This document shows, piece by piece, positions 43,501 through 46,607 of a DNA stretch of 64,000 nt; positions within the stretch are counted from its first letter, which is position 1, and each line of letters begins with the position of its first letter. Both the position numbers and the translations under genes were made by a program. The notes under the pieces were generated by a model. It was not told the DNA's origin. It did not search any database and saw only the letters and a program-made list of their open reading frames with translations. Origin of the DNA: Malachius bipustulatus (lineage: Eukaryota; Arthropoda; Insecta; Coleoptera; Melyridae); NCBI GenBank assembly GCA_910589415.1, contig OU342638.1, positions 1,054,001 through 1,118,000 of the forward strand, written 5' to 3'.

Positions 43501-45584
43501 TGCCTTGTTGCACACATTATGATAAATTATGATATTATTATTATTATTATTATTAATTAATTATTATTAATATGTACAGGAGACATTTAATAATTATTAT
43601 GTCATGTCACTCTCCTAATAAAATGAATTATTTTTGATTTTACTTGTTTAAATAAATTGATTATGGCTGCAGAAAAGCTTAAGTACCTACTCTATTATTA
43701 TAATTTTTAATTTTTTTAGCTCTCAACCAAATTTGAGATTTGGGGGTTTCAGGTTATTTCAAACAACTTTTCTAAATAAAATTTTATGGAAAAAAATGCC
43801 TAATATGTTTTTTCAATTTTCAGTGCTAATTTTTGATCACAGTAGGCTAGTTATTTGTTTACAGCTAAAATGTTGTTTACCCATTTAAAGAAGCTCCCGG
43901 AGTTTACATAAGGCAAAAAAGTTTATTAAAATTCATCTAAAATAAAAATGTTATTATGGTGATTCCATTTAAAGTGCAACACACTGTATACTTACAGGGT
44001 GGCTGACTTTTCATTGTCCAGCTTGTATTTTCTGAAATATGAAAGATACCGAAAAAAGTTAAACGGATAAATTGTCAAACTAGATGCGACATACACAATG
44101 GCGAACACAATTTTTTTCCATAGCCAACCTGTTTTAATGTAAAATATACAAACTTTTTTCTTTTAAATGGGACACCTATATTTTTTTTCTTTTTTAATTA
44201 TTTCCTGTTTACAATGTACTATTTTGAACGAATAAGTACCATTTTGTTGGTAATTTATTTTTTTACAAATTTCAAATATTTTTGCAATTGTTTTTTGTTG
44301 ATTCAAGTAAAATTTGACAGTTTTTTTTTTTAATTCGGGATCACAAATAATTTAGATCAGCTGATCTCAAGTATATCACGGCTTAATAAAAATAACAACC
44401 TTGGAAACACCTTTGAAAAACTTTTGAAGAACATTACTTTAAAAAATAAATTACTTGTGATTCATCATTGTAAACAGGAAATAATTTAAGAACCAAGTCT
44501 GCAAAAAAATATAGTCCCATTTAAAAGAAAAAAATTATGTATTCTACATTAAAACAGGTTGGCCATGGAAAAAAATTGTGTTCGCCATTGTGTAGGTCGC
44601 ATCCATTTTGACAATTTATCCATTTAACTTTTTTCTGTATCTTTCATATTTCAGAAAATACAAGCTGGACAATGAAAAGTCAGTCACCCTGTATATAATT
44701 CACAGTTTAATTGTTGTGGTACACCCTGTATAATGCTCCCTTATCACCATACTCACTCTTGTCGTCTCAATGATGCTATCTCTGTTTGTTTCTCTTTCTC
44801 TCTGTCTCATTCATAACCTGCTTATGCTTGTACTAATAATGATGTCATTGGCTCTCCCTCCCCCTAACGACAGCACCTTACCAACACATGCAATACAACC
44901 ACCACCAACAACAACAACAACAACAATACAACCAACAACACAACTTCCCGACTAAGCGACCGCCCCCCTTTCCAGTGACGATGGGGCAGATGCGCCTGGA
45001 CTCGGCTCAGATGCAGGTGGCGCAGGCGACCGGTGCACCGATTCTAGCCGCCTCGCCTCTGCAGCACGTATATTACCAGCAAGTGAACCAGCCGACGGCG
45101 ACAGCAGCCTACCAGCAGGTTCAGATACCGGCTGGTGCCATGCGAGTGTTCGAGGGTCACCCGGGAGCGCAGATCCAGTTCCTTCAGCAGGCCGGCCCGC
45201 CCGGTGGACCGACGGCCCTCCAACCAGGACCGCAGGGCGGATACCAGGGACCCGGCGGGCCGCCACAAGGCTACCAAACCTTACATCAGCCGGGCGGACA
45301 TCCAGGCGGTCCCTCGCAGAGCTTCGGCATGATGTGTCCCATACTGCCTACGCAGCCGGCTCAGATGGTTGCTGCTCAAGGTGGGTGAGATTCTTTCTCT
45401 AACTACAATAATTAACTGCGCCGGTGTATTTATTATTAGAGCTGTTTTAACGATTGCCTTTTATTTGTCACGATCAGGTATGCAATACTTGCCGCCCCCG
45501 CATCAACAGCCGCAGCACCAGCTCCCCCAGCTGCTTATGCCCCAACACCACCCCAGTCACGGGCCACCCGGACAGGCTCCCTAG
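4354..45584 (+). CDS. Atx2: Ataxin-2 (Atx2), 3' two-thirds of the gene, nine coding exons
   Basis: Ataxin-2 is a cytoplasmic RNA-binding protein. It works with poly(A)-binding protein and DEAD-box helicases in mRNA stability, translation and stress granules, and in flies in clock-protein translation. Exons 4354-4547, 4619-4902, 4966-5203, 6913-7155, 21171-21472, 21531-21830, 21900-22141, 44874-45380 and 45478-45584 join in one frame of about 804 residues. Order of parts: end of the Lsm fold (GIFRTFS), LsmAD domain with [13 protein letters not shown] and YTVPL, basic [11 protein letters not shown]-rich linkers, a PAM2 motif [10 protein letters not shown], and a Gln/His/Pro/Gly-rich C-terminus. 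The start codon and first Lsm exon(s) lie left of 1. Exons are much richer in GC than the introns. All introns use GT..AG. The gene is recognised with high certainty; small cassette exons may be missed. Confidence 0.95.
4619..4902 (+). CDS. Atx2: Atx2 coding exon: LsmAD domain
   Basis: The acceptor is ATCATACAG and the donor AG|GTCCGT. It encodes [11 protein letters not shown], then LEPWQD, a poly-Gly insert, and the LsmAD core [17 protein letters not shown] and LRGYTVPLQ. LsmAD is the Lsm-associated domain that follows the Lsm fold in all ataxin-2 proteins. The Gly-rich insert (about 4703-4745) between LEPW and the core is longer than the minimal domain and very GC-rich. The exon ends two bases into an Arg codon. 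Confidence 0.93.
4966..5203 (+). CDS. Atx2: Atx2 coding exon: end of LsmAD and basic PPAKRK segment
   Basis: The acceptor is TCTTATTATAG and the donor CAG|GTTAGT. It completes the Arg codon and encodes [17 protein letters not shown], the helical end of LsmAD, then [15 protein letters not shown], the conserved basic stretch after LsmAD. It ends in a Pro/Gln tract, phase 0. Confidence 0.92.
5204..6912 (+). other. Atx2 intron, 1.7 kb
   Basis: No transposon ends or RNA genes are evident. Several GC-richer stretches (about 5330-5600, 5760-5960, 6340-6660) contain open frames. Only the one at 5776-5865 has a plausible acceptor and donor in the right phase. Confidence 0.4.
5776..5865 (+). other. 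Possible Atx2 cassette exon, 90 bp, unproven
   Basis: A CTCCGTACAG acceptor precedes 90 bases and TCG|GTACTG follows. The length is a multiple of three and the flanking introns are phase 0, so inclusion would keep the Atx2 frame. The reading contains [14 protein letters not shown], a Pro/Gly/Tyr-rich composition that would fit ataxin-2 linkers. I do not recognise a precise homologue. A second frame ([18 protein letters not shown]) is also open just downstream (to about 5953, AAG|GTCAGC). Confidence 0.3.
6913..7155 (+). CDS. Atx2: Atx2 coding exon: polyQ and Ser/Pro-rich linker
   Basis: The acceptor is AAATTTCAG and the donor ACAG|GTGAGA; it is phase 0 at both ends. It encodes VMG followed by six Gln and a Ser/Pro/Gly-rich low-complexity linker ending in APQVIQ. 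The short Gln run (6922-6939) is encoded by mixed CAG/CAA codons. Confidence 0.9.
7156..7618 (+). other. Start of the 14-kb Atx2 intron, no recognised feature
   Basis: AT-rich sequence between the exon donor and the left TIR of the next transposon. Nothing identifiable. Confidence 0.4.
7619..11135 (+). mobile_element. Transposase-like DNA element with TIRs and subterminal TATCGTAA repeats
   Basis: The left end AGCATATCGATACCTA (7619) is inverted at the right end, finishing near 11135 (TAGGTATCGATATGCT). The similarity continues inward through AACATCGTAAG. The motif TATCGTAA or close variants recurs near both ends: 7650, 7694, 7783 and 7864 on the left; 10876, the inverted TTACGATA, and 11104 on the right. 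Many DNA transposons carry such subterminal transposase-binding repeats. The enclosed gene (8181-10552) is the likely transposase. The target duplication is not clear, so exact ends are approximate. Confidence 0.7.
8181..10552 (+). pseudogene. Insect transposase-like gene with DSCYGQNKN motif (DUF7869-like), frameshifted
   Basis: Reading across frames gives one protein of about 750 residues: an acidic N-terminus (8181-9060), then a Cys-rich [98 protein letters not shown] and [17 protein letters not shown]. This order matches a large, poorly characterised family in insect genomes, repeatedly found as mobile copies. I think of it as DUF7869-containing and possibly Sola-like; the name is from memory. 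Frame breaks occur near 8432, 9060, 9690-9720 and 9970. The conserved Asp residues (FDLQ, DSC, PVD) would suit a DDD/E nuclease, but that is inference. This copy is not functional. Confidence 0.75.
11136..11539. other. Intronic sequence with a tiny TIR remnant
   Basis: No gene is seen. At about 11429-11464 a stretch starts TACAGTGTGACCC and ends GAAACACCCTGTA, that is, two facing Tc1/mariner-like ends only about 35 bp apart. It looks like an element deleted down to its termini. Confidence 0.35.
11540..14347 (+). mobile_element. Jockey/CR1-like LINE, 5'-truncated, with (ATT)n tail
   Basis: The ORF is followed by a short 3' UTR, then GGGCTAATAAAGATT and an ATT microsatellite (about 14318-14347). 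A microsatellite tail instead of a long poly(A) is usual for CR1-group and some Jockey-group LINEs. The 5' border is near 11540, inside the endonuclease domain, so the copy is 5'-truncated. It sits in the sense orientation within an Atx2 intron. Confidence 0.85.
11574..14150 (+). CDS. LINE ORF2: partial AP endonuclease plus reverse transcriptase, 858 codons open
   Basis: The protein nicks target DNA and reverse-transcribes the element RNA onto it. The first ~160 residues are the C-terminal half of an AP-like endonuclease: [15 protein letters not shown], the N-LLDLVFSN segment and [10 protein letters not shown] linker with [10 protein letters not shown] follows. RT then shows [43 protein letters not shown] and the catalytic FFADDLKIF; a thumb and C-terminal domain with a Cys pair near the end (CQFCDLNF) complete it. 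The frame is open upstream to about 11540 but lacks the N-terminal endonuclease residues, so the listed start is only the first possible initiation codon, not a true one. The long intact frame suggests a fairly recent insertion. Fragments of the same family occur at 943-2069 and 3329-3733. Confidence 0.9.
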   Translation: MTSVLSAAPVVDAVGVKCSLKSAKFNIICIYIPPQTSLYHYESLIESLEHWICLHREKLILLGDFNVPMFCEGPGGDAKSGVLNQFINFADVSQCNNILNRNNRLLDLVFSNTACHVIRSDESVIPEDRHHPALLLSCRFETTSLNFEANRLEKDYNFKRANFPALYNDLLSINWSFLEQINDVNTACDEFYSRVYNCVDSHVPRYKSRARRFPLWFDHEIINNIRSKERYYSKYKKSNSVSHYQQYKSLRSVVKNQIKSAYKNYVSEIEESVKLDPKRFWSFINNSRQGSRIPGAVIDSDGRAHDKPQDIVDSFAEYFESVYLPGSNAGRVGVASGDSNCVDLPYFSIDAIARECKKMGDRLTSGPDQIPSFLVRDCAIIFSYPLYVLFNLSLRTHVFPNCWKTSKTCPILKKGDTTRVQNYRPISLLCTFSKVFEKLIYNHVFASVRHLISPLQDGFMPHRSTVTNLATFSQFTTDVIDQPGGQVDVIYTDFSKAFDRIDHSVLLSKLVDFGFVSSFVLFFDSYLSERLQYVSYNGFKSGNFRATSGVPQGSNLGPLLFLIFINDLSYVIETRSLFFADDLKIFTIISCLADCIKLQRQLGLVLEWCDINRLQLNVSKCKVVSYTRMRNPFQFMYKIGDEVLGRFESTVDLGVLFDSRMSFSGHISALARSANKTLGFIVRNSRSLRDMSTIKILYFTYVRSKLEYCSLIFYPTYHVYINLLERIQRKFLKYLKFRQDGVYPPRGIDYGLLLEAFDMPSLCDRRRINSIVFLYKLIHNWIDCPALLSDINFAVPQANLRGSNMFYLKLARTNLSARSPISVMCSNFNGVCQFCDLNFSSLGVIKQVALDRFHGMAL
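14348..15239. other. Intronic stretch with an unidentified GC-rich repeat-like segment
   Basis: About 14540-15000 is clearly richer in GC than its surroundings and open in one + frame for 190 codons, but I recognise no protein. It ends near the hammerhead-like hairpin at 15240. It could be part of an LTR or Penelope-type remnant; that is a guess. Confidence 0.35.
15240..15267 (+). ncRNA. Hammerhead-ribozyme-like hairpin, copy 1
   Basis: CTGAAGA (15240-15246) matches the hammerhead core CUGANGA. A hairpin follows with stem GAATT (15248-15252) pairing AATTC (15259-15263), directly followed by GAAA (15264-15267), the second core box. A related copy at 54451-54479 keeps the stem with a compensatory change. 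Such cores occur at the ends of Penelope-like elements and retrozymes. Stem III and the cleavage site are not resolved by eye, and one extra A separates CTGAAGA from the stem, so activity is doubtful. Confidence 0.35.
16465..19252 (-). mobile_element. Tc1/mariner DD41D element with ~700-bp TIRs
   Basis: The left end CAGGGTGGGCCAATAAGCG (16465) and the right end CGCTTATTGGCCCACCCTG (to 19252) are both flanked by TA. The inverted arms are very long, about 16465-17172 and 18546-19252, and similar almost throughout. The minus-strand transposase lies between them and its 3' end runs into the left arm. The element is nested in the TIR element 15340-20398. Confidence 0.9.
17090..18395 (-). pseudogene. 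Tc1/mariner-type transposase, DD41D, broken
   Basis: Cut-and-paste transposase of the IS630/Tc1/mariner superfamily. The N-terminal helix-turn-helix part (18395-18102) has [14 protein letters not shown] and [12 protein letters not shown]. The catalytic part starts with [16 protein letters not shown] (first Asp; 17668-17907 frame). It continues in 17734-17090 with [13 protein letters not shown] (second Asp) and [17 protein letters not shown] (third Asp). I count 41 residues between the second and third Asp, which fits the DD41D group (rosa/visitor-like). At least two frame breaks, around 18100-17910 and 17730, show it is inactive. The C-terminus overlaps the long left TIR. Confidence 0.88.
20401..21170 (+). 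other. End of the 14-kb Atx2 intron, no firm feature
   Basis: A GC-richer patch (20770-20850) contains a small palindrome CGGGAGTGCCGAGAGCTCCCG and a 75-codon open frame with no recognisable similarity. The tract TTTGTTTTTTTTTTCTTGCCAG before 21171 is the splice acceptor of the next exon. Confidence 0.4.
21171..21472 (+). CDS. Atx2: Atx2 coding exon: Pro/Gln-rich linker
   Basis: The acceptor is TTTTTCTTGCCAG and the donor AG|GTGAGT. It encodes [17 protein letters not shown] and a Pro/Gln/Gly-rich low-complexity stretch ending HPARHP plus two bases of an Arg codon. It follows the previous exon in phase 0 across a 14-kb transposon-filled intron. Confidence 0.9.
21531..21830 (+). CDS. Atx2: Atx2 coding exon: conserved [14 protein letters not shown] segment and PAM2 motif
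   Basis: The acceptor is ATAATTTCAG and the donor GAG|GTAAGA. It encodes [17 protein letters not shown], resembling the conserved LKKF-DF block of ataxin-2, a run of six Gln, Pro-rich sequence, and the PAM2 motif [10 protein letters not shown] (21766-21795). PAM2 binds the MLLE domain of poly(A)-binding protein and is the second hallmark of the family. It ends two bases into an Arg codon. Confidence 0.94.
21900..22141 (+). CDS. Atx2: Atx2 coding exon after PAM2
   Basis: The acceptor is GTTGGTGGTGCAG and the donor AAAT|GTGAGT. It encodes [18 protein letters not shown], Pro-rich sequence, and [17 protein letters not shown], a stretch with the Met/Tyr/Pro bias seen after PAM2 in other ataxin-2 proteins. 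It ends one base into a Ser codon completed by CA at 44874-44875. Confidence 0.92.
22270..22875. mobile_element. MITE-like repeat interrupted by a smaller foldback element
   Basis: Sequence from TTAGGAACTATTTAATGGGG to AAAGCCGACTAGAT recurs inverted at about 39985-40280, and its core (ATCCTGAAAAAACTGAAAAA) also recurs at 46608-46910 and about 59640-59790. It is a dispersed non-coding family of roughly 300 bp. This copy is split by the element at 22311-22595. Confidence 0.7.
22311..22595. mobile_element. Foldback MITE, 285 bp, TA target
   Basis: The left end TGGCTTGTCCAGTGAGTG and right end CACTCACTGGTTAAACCA are inverted, and the arms pair through CTGATCCTGACTATA. TA flanks both ends (22309-22310 and 22596-22597). 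The uninterrupted target in the related copy at 40245-40280 supports the borders. The very AT-rich centre is itself nearly palindromic. Confidence 0.82.
22930..23325 (+). pseudogene. BEL/Pao-type LTR retrotransposon fragment, post-RT region
   Basis: The reading [19 protein letters not shown], then [19 protein letters not shown] and [14 protein letters not shown], matches the segment after reverse transcriptase in BEL/Pao polyproteins, where a TLG-W and a FDPLGL motif are diagnostic. After about 23190 the frame shifts, and the trace is cut at 23327 by the next transposon insertion. No LTR, protease, RNase H or integrase is seen. A dead fragment. Confidence 0.8.
23328..24168. mobile_element. 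Foldback element, 841 bp, TA target
   Basis: The left end CCGGGTGGTCCATCACTTA and right end TAAGTGATGGACCACCCGG are inverted. The arms pair for about 300 bp (for example ATTTATTTTGGTCACATTAA near 23975 with its complement near 23500), with a centre of roughly 230 bp. TA flanks both ends. No coding capacity. Its right TA (24169-24170) is also the left TA of the next element. Confidence 0.9.
24171..24760. mobile_element. TIR element family B, copy 1, 590 bp
   Basis: The left end CAGGGTGATCCCAAAATGG and right end CCATTTCGGGATCACCTG are followed and preceded by TA. TIRs are about 28 bp and the centre is not foldback. A second copy lies at 58151-58767. A short minus-strand open frame inside is shared but broken in the other copy, so I do not call it a gene. 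Confidence 0.88.
24763..25227. other. AT-rich intronic spacer
   Basis: A GC-rich patch at about 24770-24880 and AT-rich remainder. No recognised feature. Confidence 0.35.
25228..25374. mobile_element. Short palindromic MITE, 147 bp
   Basis: GCCCGTATTCACAAACGATA at the left is inverted at the right (TATCGTTTGTGAATACGGGC). The arms continue through AATTTCC and TAATTACGTAATTA. The target duplication is not clear. No coding content. Confidence 0.75.
26166..27009. mobile_element. Foldback MITE, 844 bp, TA target
   Basis: ACCCAACTGAGACAATTTTT at the left and its complement at the right (to 27009), with TA on both sides (26164-26165 and 27010-27011). The arms are nearly identical for about 290 bp, including CAGAGGCGTCCGTTTTTGAG, around a centre of about 240 bp. 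It abuts the 3' end of the adjoining LINE. Confidence 0.9.
27225..27418 (-). pseudogene. LINE ORF2 start: AP endonuclease N-terminus
   Basis: The minus-strand frame beginning at 27418 reads [17 protein letters not shown] and [12 protein letters not shown], which contains the Glu motif of AP-like endonucleases (TET/H). After a frame break it continues [20 protein letters not shown], the next conserved block. It then runs into the 3' UTR: the rest of the endonuclease and all of RT are deleted. Confidence 0.75.
27467..28627 (-). CDS. LINE ORF1 (gag-like) with N-terminal Cys cluster and zinc knuckles
   Basis: I place the start at the ATG at 28625-28627 ([16 protein letters not shown]), because residues upstream look non-coding. 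An N-terminal Cys-rich block (CKKC, CYVCDKC, CEKC, CGPC; roughly residues 6-60) resembles a PHD/B-box-like zinc site. A Lys/Glu-rich likely coiled coil follows (about 65-125). Near the C-terminus are two zinc knuckles, [14 protein letters not shown] (CX2CX4HX4C) and [13 protein letters not shown] (CX2CX3HX4C), then CVNC and a [12 protein letters not shown] segment. That arrangement is typical of nucleic-acid-binding ORF1 proteins of Jockey/I-group LINEs. About 387 residues, uninterrupted. The following ORF2 is truncated. Confidence 0.88.
   Translation of the reverse strand: MGGEKCKKCLRMVNECYVCDKCGTEFCEKCLSACVTTTEMRALQIKKDRKLFFFCGPCTMKKQDEKNIVDMIKDVFEAEIVKIREVHKQELMNLEMKIKRIIEVEVEKIGSATKHDTTKLTYAMATRKRHTEPPIVVMPKVVQMSAETKKDIKNKINPMELGVGVSQLREISGGQVIIKSSSQKDRVKLQEEIQAKLSDKYEIRVAKMKTPKVRIMGINKEDDKDDEVIVRQIIEQNGLNDRVKDFKLNVQRRIFSKKYPKIMSMVLDIDACTYKSLMEKEKINLGWTVVKVEDYIGVVRCYKCLGYNHFAKDCTKKKACYKCSSEHNGQDCKISEGNYQCVNCKEAIEKLNLDLRVDHMAYSYDCPCYQRVLKIQQSKVKYDIDE
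28685..28759 (+). pseudogene. 75-bp inverted piece of P-type transposase
   Basis: This stretch is the reverse complement of 29195-29269 with about one mismatch. In the + direction it encodes [19 protein letters not shown], the conserved block just after the position where the neighbouring transposase is split at 29270. It keeps an uninterrupted version of that insertion site. Confidence 0.8.
29270..30966. mobile_element. TIR element, 1.7 kb, inserted in the P-type gene
   Basis: The left end CAGCCGATATTATAAACGC and right end GCGTTTATAATATCGGCTG are inverted, with TA on both sides (29268-29269 and 30967-30968). The arms stay similar, imperfectly, for roughly 130 bp (GATAACTCGGAG-like blocks). 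The centre has TAGGTAGGTA-type runs and no coding motif. Removing it and one TA joins the codons for KYSL to TDLGISYVL. Confidence 0.85.
31914..32556. mobile_element. TIR element, 643 bp, inserted in the P-type gene
   Basis: The left end CAGGGTGTATTGTAACGTC and right end GACGTTACAATACACCCTG are inverted for about 65 bp, through GATTCTACATCAAAAACAG. TA is duplicated (31912-31913 and 32557-32558). It separates the AKTVVA and [13 protein letters not shown] parts of the transposase. Confidence 0.9.
33243..33764 (-). CDS. N-terminal THAP-domain ORF of the P-type transposase (173 codons)
   Basis: The frame begins [19 protein letters not shown]. The C2CH ligands of a THAP finger are visible as CVVPGC near residue 5-10 and CEKHF near residue 54-58, with [12 protein letters not shown] between and the terminal [10 protein letters not shown] (AVPxxF-type) motif. 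A basic, Gln/Glu-rich helix follows, as in P/THAP9 proteins. It ends at a stop near residue 173, where homologous proteins continue, so this is the intact first part of the broken transposase rather than a separate gene. Confidence 0.88.
   Translation of the reverse strand: MPDTCVVPGCKSNYKSPEDTISVFRIPREEAARRVWLKNIPRKDWTPGNRAVVCEKHFEANLISREEVYIDGSEVKKSFIRTRPVLTPGAVPTLFPNLPSYLSKRTMPKRRDPSVRREEMFQQHEKQMEQWMSSDIIKNFDSLKNSSYKEHVDMSLWKCEVSTDKLYIYQIDF
33765..34541. other. Intronic spacer with a dispersed repeat
   Basis: About 34115-34350 (GCAAATGAAAACATAATTTA..., GGCAACCAATTAATC...) recurs at about 57690-57830 and, in part, at 59446-59530. It is a dispersed non-coding family, borders unclear. AGACAAAAGATGAATGACAT at 34381-34400 is repeated exactly at 34698-34717. 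Confidence 0.5.
34542..34821. repeat. 280-bp near-palindrome with ~90-bp arms
   Basis: The left arm starts GCAGAATGCAATGAAATAAA and runs through GGATACACCCCAGACAGCC to about 34632. The right arm (about 34730-34821) is its complement. The loop holds the second copy of the 20-bp direct repeat AGACAAAAGATGAATGACAT. It is likely a small foldback element; the target duplication was not identified. Confidence 0.75.
34980..35351. repeat. Non-coding repeat, resumed at 39419
   Basis: CTCCACGCTGAATCATAA occurs at about 35073 and 35342. The first copy is followed by AATAAAAATGGGGGTTCC and CGATGTCCCCCTC; the same blocks follow the LINE at 39419-39480. So two tandem-like units exist and the LINE landed in the second. 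An inverted pair (GGAAGACAAAAACGGC near 35018, complement near 35270) lies around the first unit. Confidence 0.6.
35896..36141 (+). pseudogene. hAT transposase C-terminal dimerisation domain
   Basis: The reading [20 protein letters not shown], then [20 protein letters not shown], is the hAT-family C-terminal dimerisation motif (PxTS..SER.FS..G). About 80 codons are open before a TGA at 36139-36141. The BED finger and RNase-H-like catalytic parts are absent: only about 200 bp separate it from the left TIR. An internally deleted copy. Confidence 0.9.
37657..37885 (+). mobile_element. tRNA-derived SINE
   Basis: A tRNA-like head contains a clear T-arm, CTGGG TTCAAAT CCCAG (37714-37730), which is an RNA polymerase III B box. 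An A-box-like TTTAGGTCACTGA lies about 45 bp upstream. A tRNA-unrelated body follows and it ends ACTTAGCTCCCTCTT plus ten A (37876-37885). Target duplication is not evident. It lies inside the hAT element, hence is younger. A plain tRNA pseudogene is less likely because of the tail. Confidence 0.65.
39480..39984. other. GC-richer repeat-like segment, unidentified
   Basis: About 39580-39960 contains CACCACCCGGGGAGGCTCCC and GGACTAACGGGACACA, a composition like the untranslated ends of some LINEs, but no ORF or TIR is recognisable. Confidence 0.35.
39985..40280. mobile_element. MITE-like repeat, inverted relative to the copy at 22270
   Basis: TCTAGTCGGCTTTGGAAATT to CCCCATTAAATAGTTCTAA is the reverse complement of the family member at 22270-22875 without its insert. 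It shows the uninterrupted form (GGATATCCGTGTAG) at the place where the other copy carries a foldback element. Confidence 0.7.
40640..41005 (+). pseudogene. LINE ORF2 C-terminal remnant and 3' end
   Basis: Across a frameshift the + strand reads [19 protein letters not shown] and [16 protein letters not shown], then [12 protein letters not shown]. This matches the usual C-terminus of Jockey/CR1-group ORF2 proteins, where a YN-LP-like motif precedes the last helix. A short 3' UTR ends in ATTATTATTGTTATT at about 41005. It meets the 3' end of the R2-type LINE tail to tail. Confidence 0.6.
41020..43520 (-). mobile_element. R2-type LINE with restriction-like endonuclease, 5'-truncated
   Basis: On the minus strand, in order: pre-RT segment, RT, CCHC finger and restriction-like endonuclease, then a 3' end with GGCCTGAGGCC-like hairpin sequence. 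The N-terminal zinc fingers are missing: the copy starts at about 43520 next to an ATT repeat. It lies inside the TIR element 40291-43986. Confidence 0.85.
41078..43515 (-). pseudogene. R2-type LINE polyprotein: RT, CCHC, restriction-like endonuclease
   Basis: 43515-43267 has [18 protein letters not shown]. 43418-42342 is the RT with [80 protein letters not shown] and the catalytic YIDDIKIY. 42027-41596 has the [18 protein letters not shown] finger. 41424-41092 carries the PD-(D/E)xK-like nuclease, NRPDITLVN with [12 protein letters not shown] 14 residues on, then [18 protein letters not shown] preceding a CCHC and a C-terminal restriction-like nuclease defines R2-group LINEs, which often choose specific targets. 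Several frameshifts (near 43400, 42030-42340 and 41430-41590) inactivate it. I cannot place it in a named clade with confidence. Confidence 0.9.
43521..43700. repeat. AT-rich ATT microsatellite next to the R2-type LINE
   Basis: TATTATTATTATTATTATTA and ATTAATTATTATTAAT runs at about 43528-43572 border the truncated 5' end of the R2-type LINE. Confidence 0.6.
43995..44691. mobile_element. Foldback MITE, 697 bp, TA target
   Basis: The left end CAGGGTGGCTGACTTTTCAT and right end ATGAAAAGTCAGTCACCCTG are inverted, with TA at 43993-43994 and 44692-44693. The arms pair for about 250 bp (for example TGGCGAACACAATTTTTTTC with its complement). It ends about 180 bp before the next Atx2 exon. Confidence 0.92.
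44874..45380 (+). CDS. Atx2: Atx2 coding exon: Gln/His- and Gly/Pro-rich C-terminal region
   Basis: The acceptor is CCCTAACGACAG and the donor CAAG|GTGGGT. It encodes [11 protein letters not shown], seven Gln, [17 protein letters not shown], then [21 protein letters not shown] and a Gly/Pro-rich stretch ending AQMVAAQ. The strong GC and low-complexity content match the other Atx2 exons, and the 1+2 codon split with the exon at 21900-22141 confirms the link over 22.7 kb. Confidence 0.92.
45478..45584 (+). CDS. Atx2: Atx2 last coding exon
   Basis: The acceptor is TTTGTCACGATCAG. After completing a Gly codon it encodes [19 protein letters not shown] and ends HGPPGQAP with TAG at 45582-45584. 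The last residues, rich in Gln, His and Pro, fit the variable ataxin-2 C-terminus. Confidence 0.92.
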
Positions 45585-46185
45585 CCGAACCCTCGTTAGG
45601 CTTCCCGCCGATCCCGGGAGTCCTGGGACAGGGCCCCCGACCGTGGGCCTCAACCCGGCGGCTCCGCTCGTTATATAGATGAAATTATAATATTATCTAG
45701 GTATTAATTATTATTATTATTATTATTGTTATTTATATGTGTATATATGGGGTTGTACACCCGACGACATCTACGAGGATACAGGCCCTGCGTCCCCAAA
45801 TTTCGTTGCCCCTGCCTCGTAATCGATTCGTTGTTTGAAAGGGGAAATTTTCATTCTGTTTAGCAATTTATATTTTTTGTGCTAGTCATTATCAGTACCG
45901 GTGCCAGTGCCCTGGTATCAGCACGGAAACCGACACCATTACAGAACACTTCTTATTCTAAGAAGTACTGCGTGTGTAAGCTCATTCATAAGTAATGCAG
46001 AAGATCCTGTTTCCACAATATTTATTATGATTATCATCAGCTGTTACCATTATTTAAGATGTTGTTGAATTTGATAAAAACAAGTACGTAGCTATGGAAT
46101 TAAGCACCTACTGTTTTTATATTATAATTTGAAACACTGCAGATTTGTAGCTGGATACTATAATAAAGAATATTACTAGCAGAAA
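45585..46185 (+). other. Atx2: Atx2 3' UTR (probable)
   Basis: After the stop, about 90 bp of GC-rich sequence gives way to AT-rich DNA with an ATT microsatellite (45705-45726). The first good polyadenylation signal is AATAAA at 46162-46167. The true end may be further right; transcripts would decide. Confidence 0.6.
46162..46167 (+). terminator. Candidate Atx2 polyadenylation signal AATAAA
   Basis: AATAAA lies 578 bp after the Atx2 stop codon, in AT-rich sequence. It is canonical and correctly oriented; use is inferred only from position. Confidence 0.5.
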
Positions 46186-46607
46186 AACAAAAACAAAATT
46201 TTGCGTTTTTTGACTCTGATTAATCACAATTCACAAATAAACGAGTCATTACCACGGTAATAATTTTTATATCAATGGCACTTTTCTCATTTAATTAAAA
46301 TAAGCACGCCCGATGCAGCGAATTAATGACAGCCCCTGTTTCTGAAATTGATGGTGAAACTGTAATTTTCTATGATAAATCCCAAACAGTTGGGGTTTTC
46401 AGGAAATTACAATGTTCTGTCTTTTAAGGTCTGCGAAAACTCAGTCGAATCTGTGGAATGTTGACGGGAAACTCTCTTGTGCTACAGACAAGCTATTTTG
46501 CAAATCAAGAGTTCTAAACAATATGGAGCTTTGCTTCTATCTGGGTGACAATTTTTTTTTTTTCTGATTAAGACTACCTGCCTCACATATTCTAAGGTGC
46601 TTGTATA

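Larger units (their letters stand above)
40291..43986. mobile_element. TIR element (TA target) enclosing two LINE remnants
   Basis: The left end CAGTGTATTTCACTTTAAATG and right end AAAGTGCAACACACTG (to 43986) are inverted and flanked by TA (40289-40290 and 43987-43988). The arms remain recognisable for about 200 bp (GCTCCCGGAG, TGATCAAAAATTAGCA blocks). The centre is occupied by a plus-strand LINE tail and a minus-strand R2-type LINE; no transposase of its own is seen. Confidence 0.85.
22142..44873 (+). other. 22.7-kb Atx2 intron built from nested transposons
   Basis: The donor T|GTGAGT at 22142 pairs with the acceptor CCTAACGACAG ending 44873, and the codon split is 1+2. No Atx2-like exon is visible inside. 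Nearly the whole intron can be assigned to identifiable insertions, listed separately. Confidence 0.85.

Noticed and set aside
44952..45277. Antisense frames over the Atx2 exon at 44874-45380
   Set aside because: Explained by GC-rich codons of the + strand exon.
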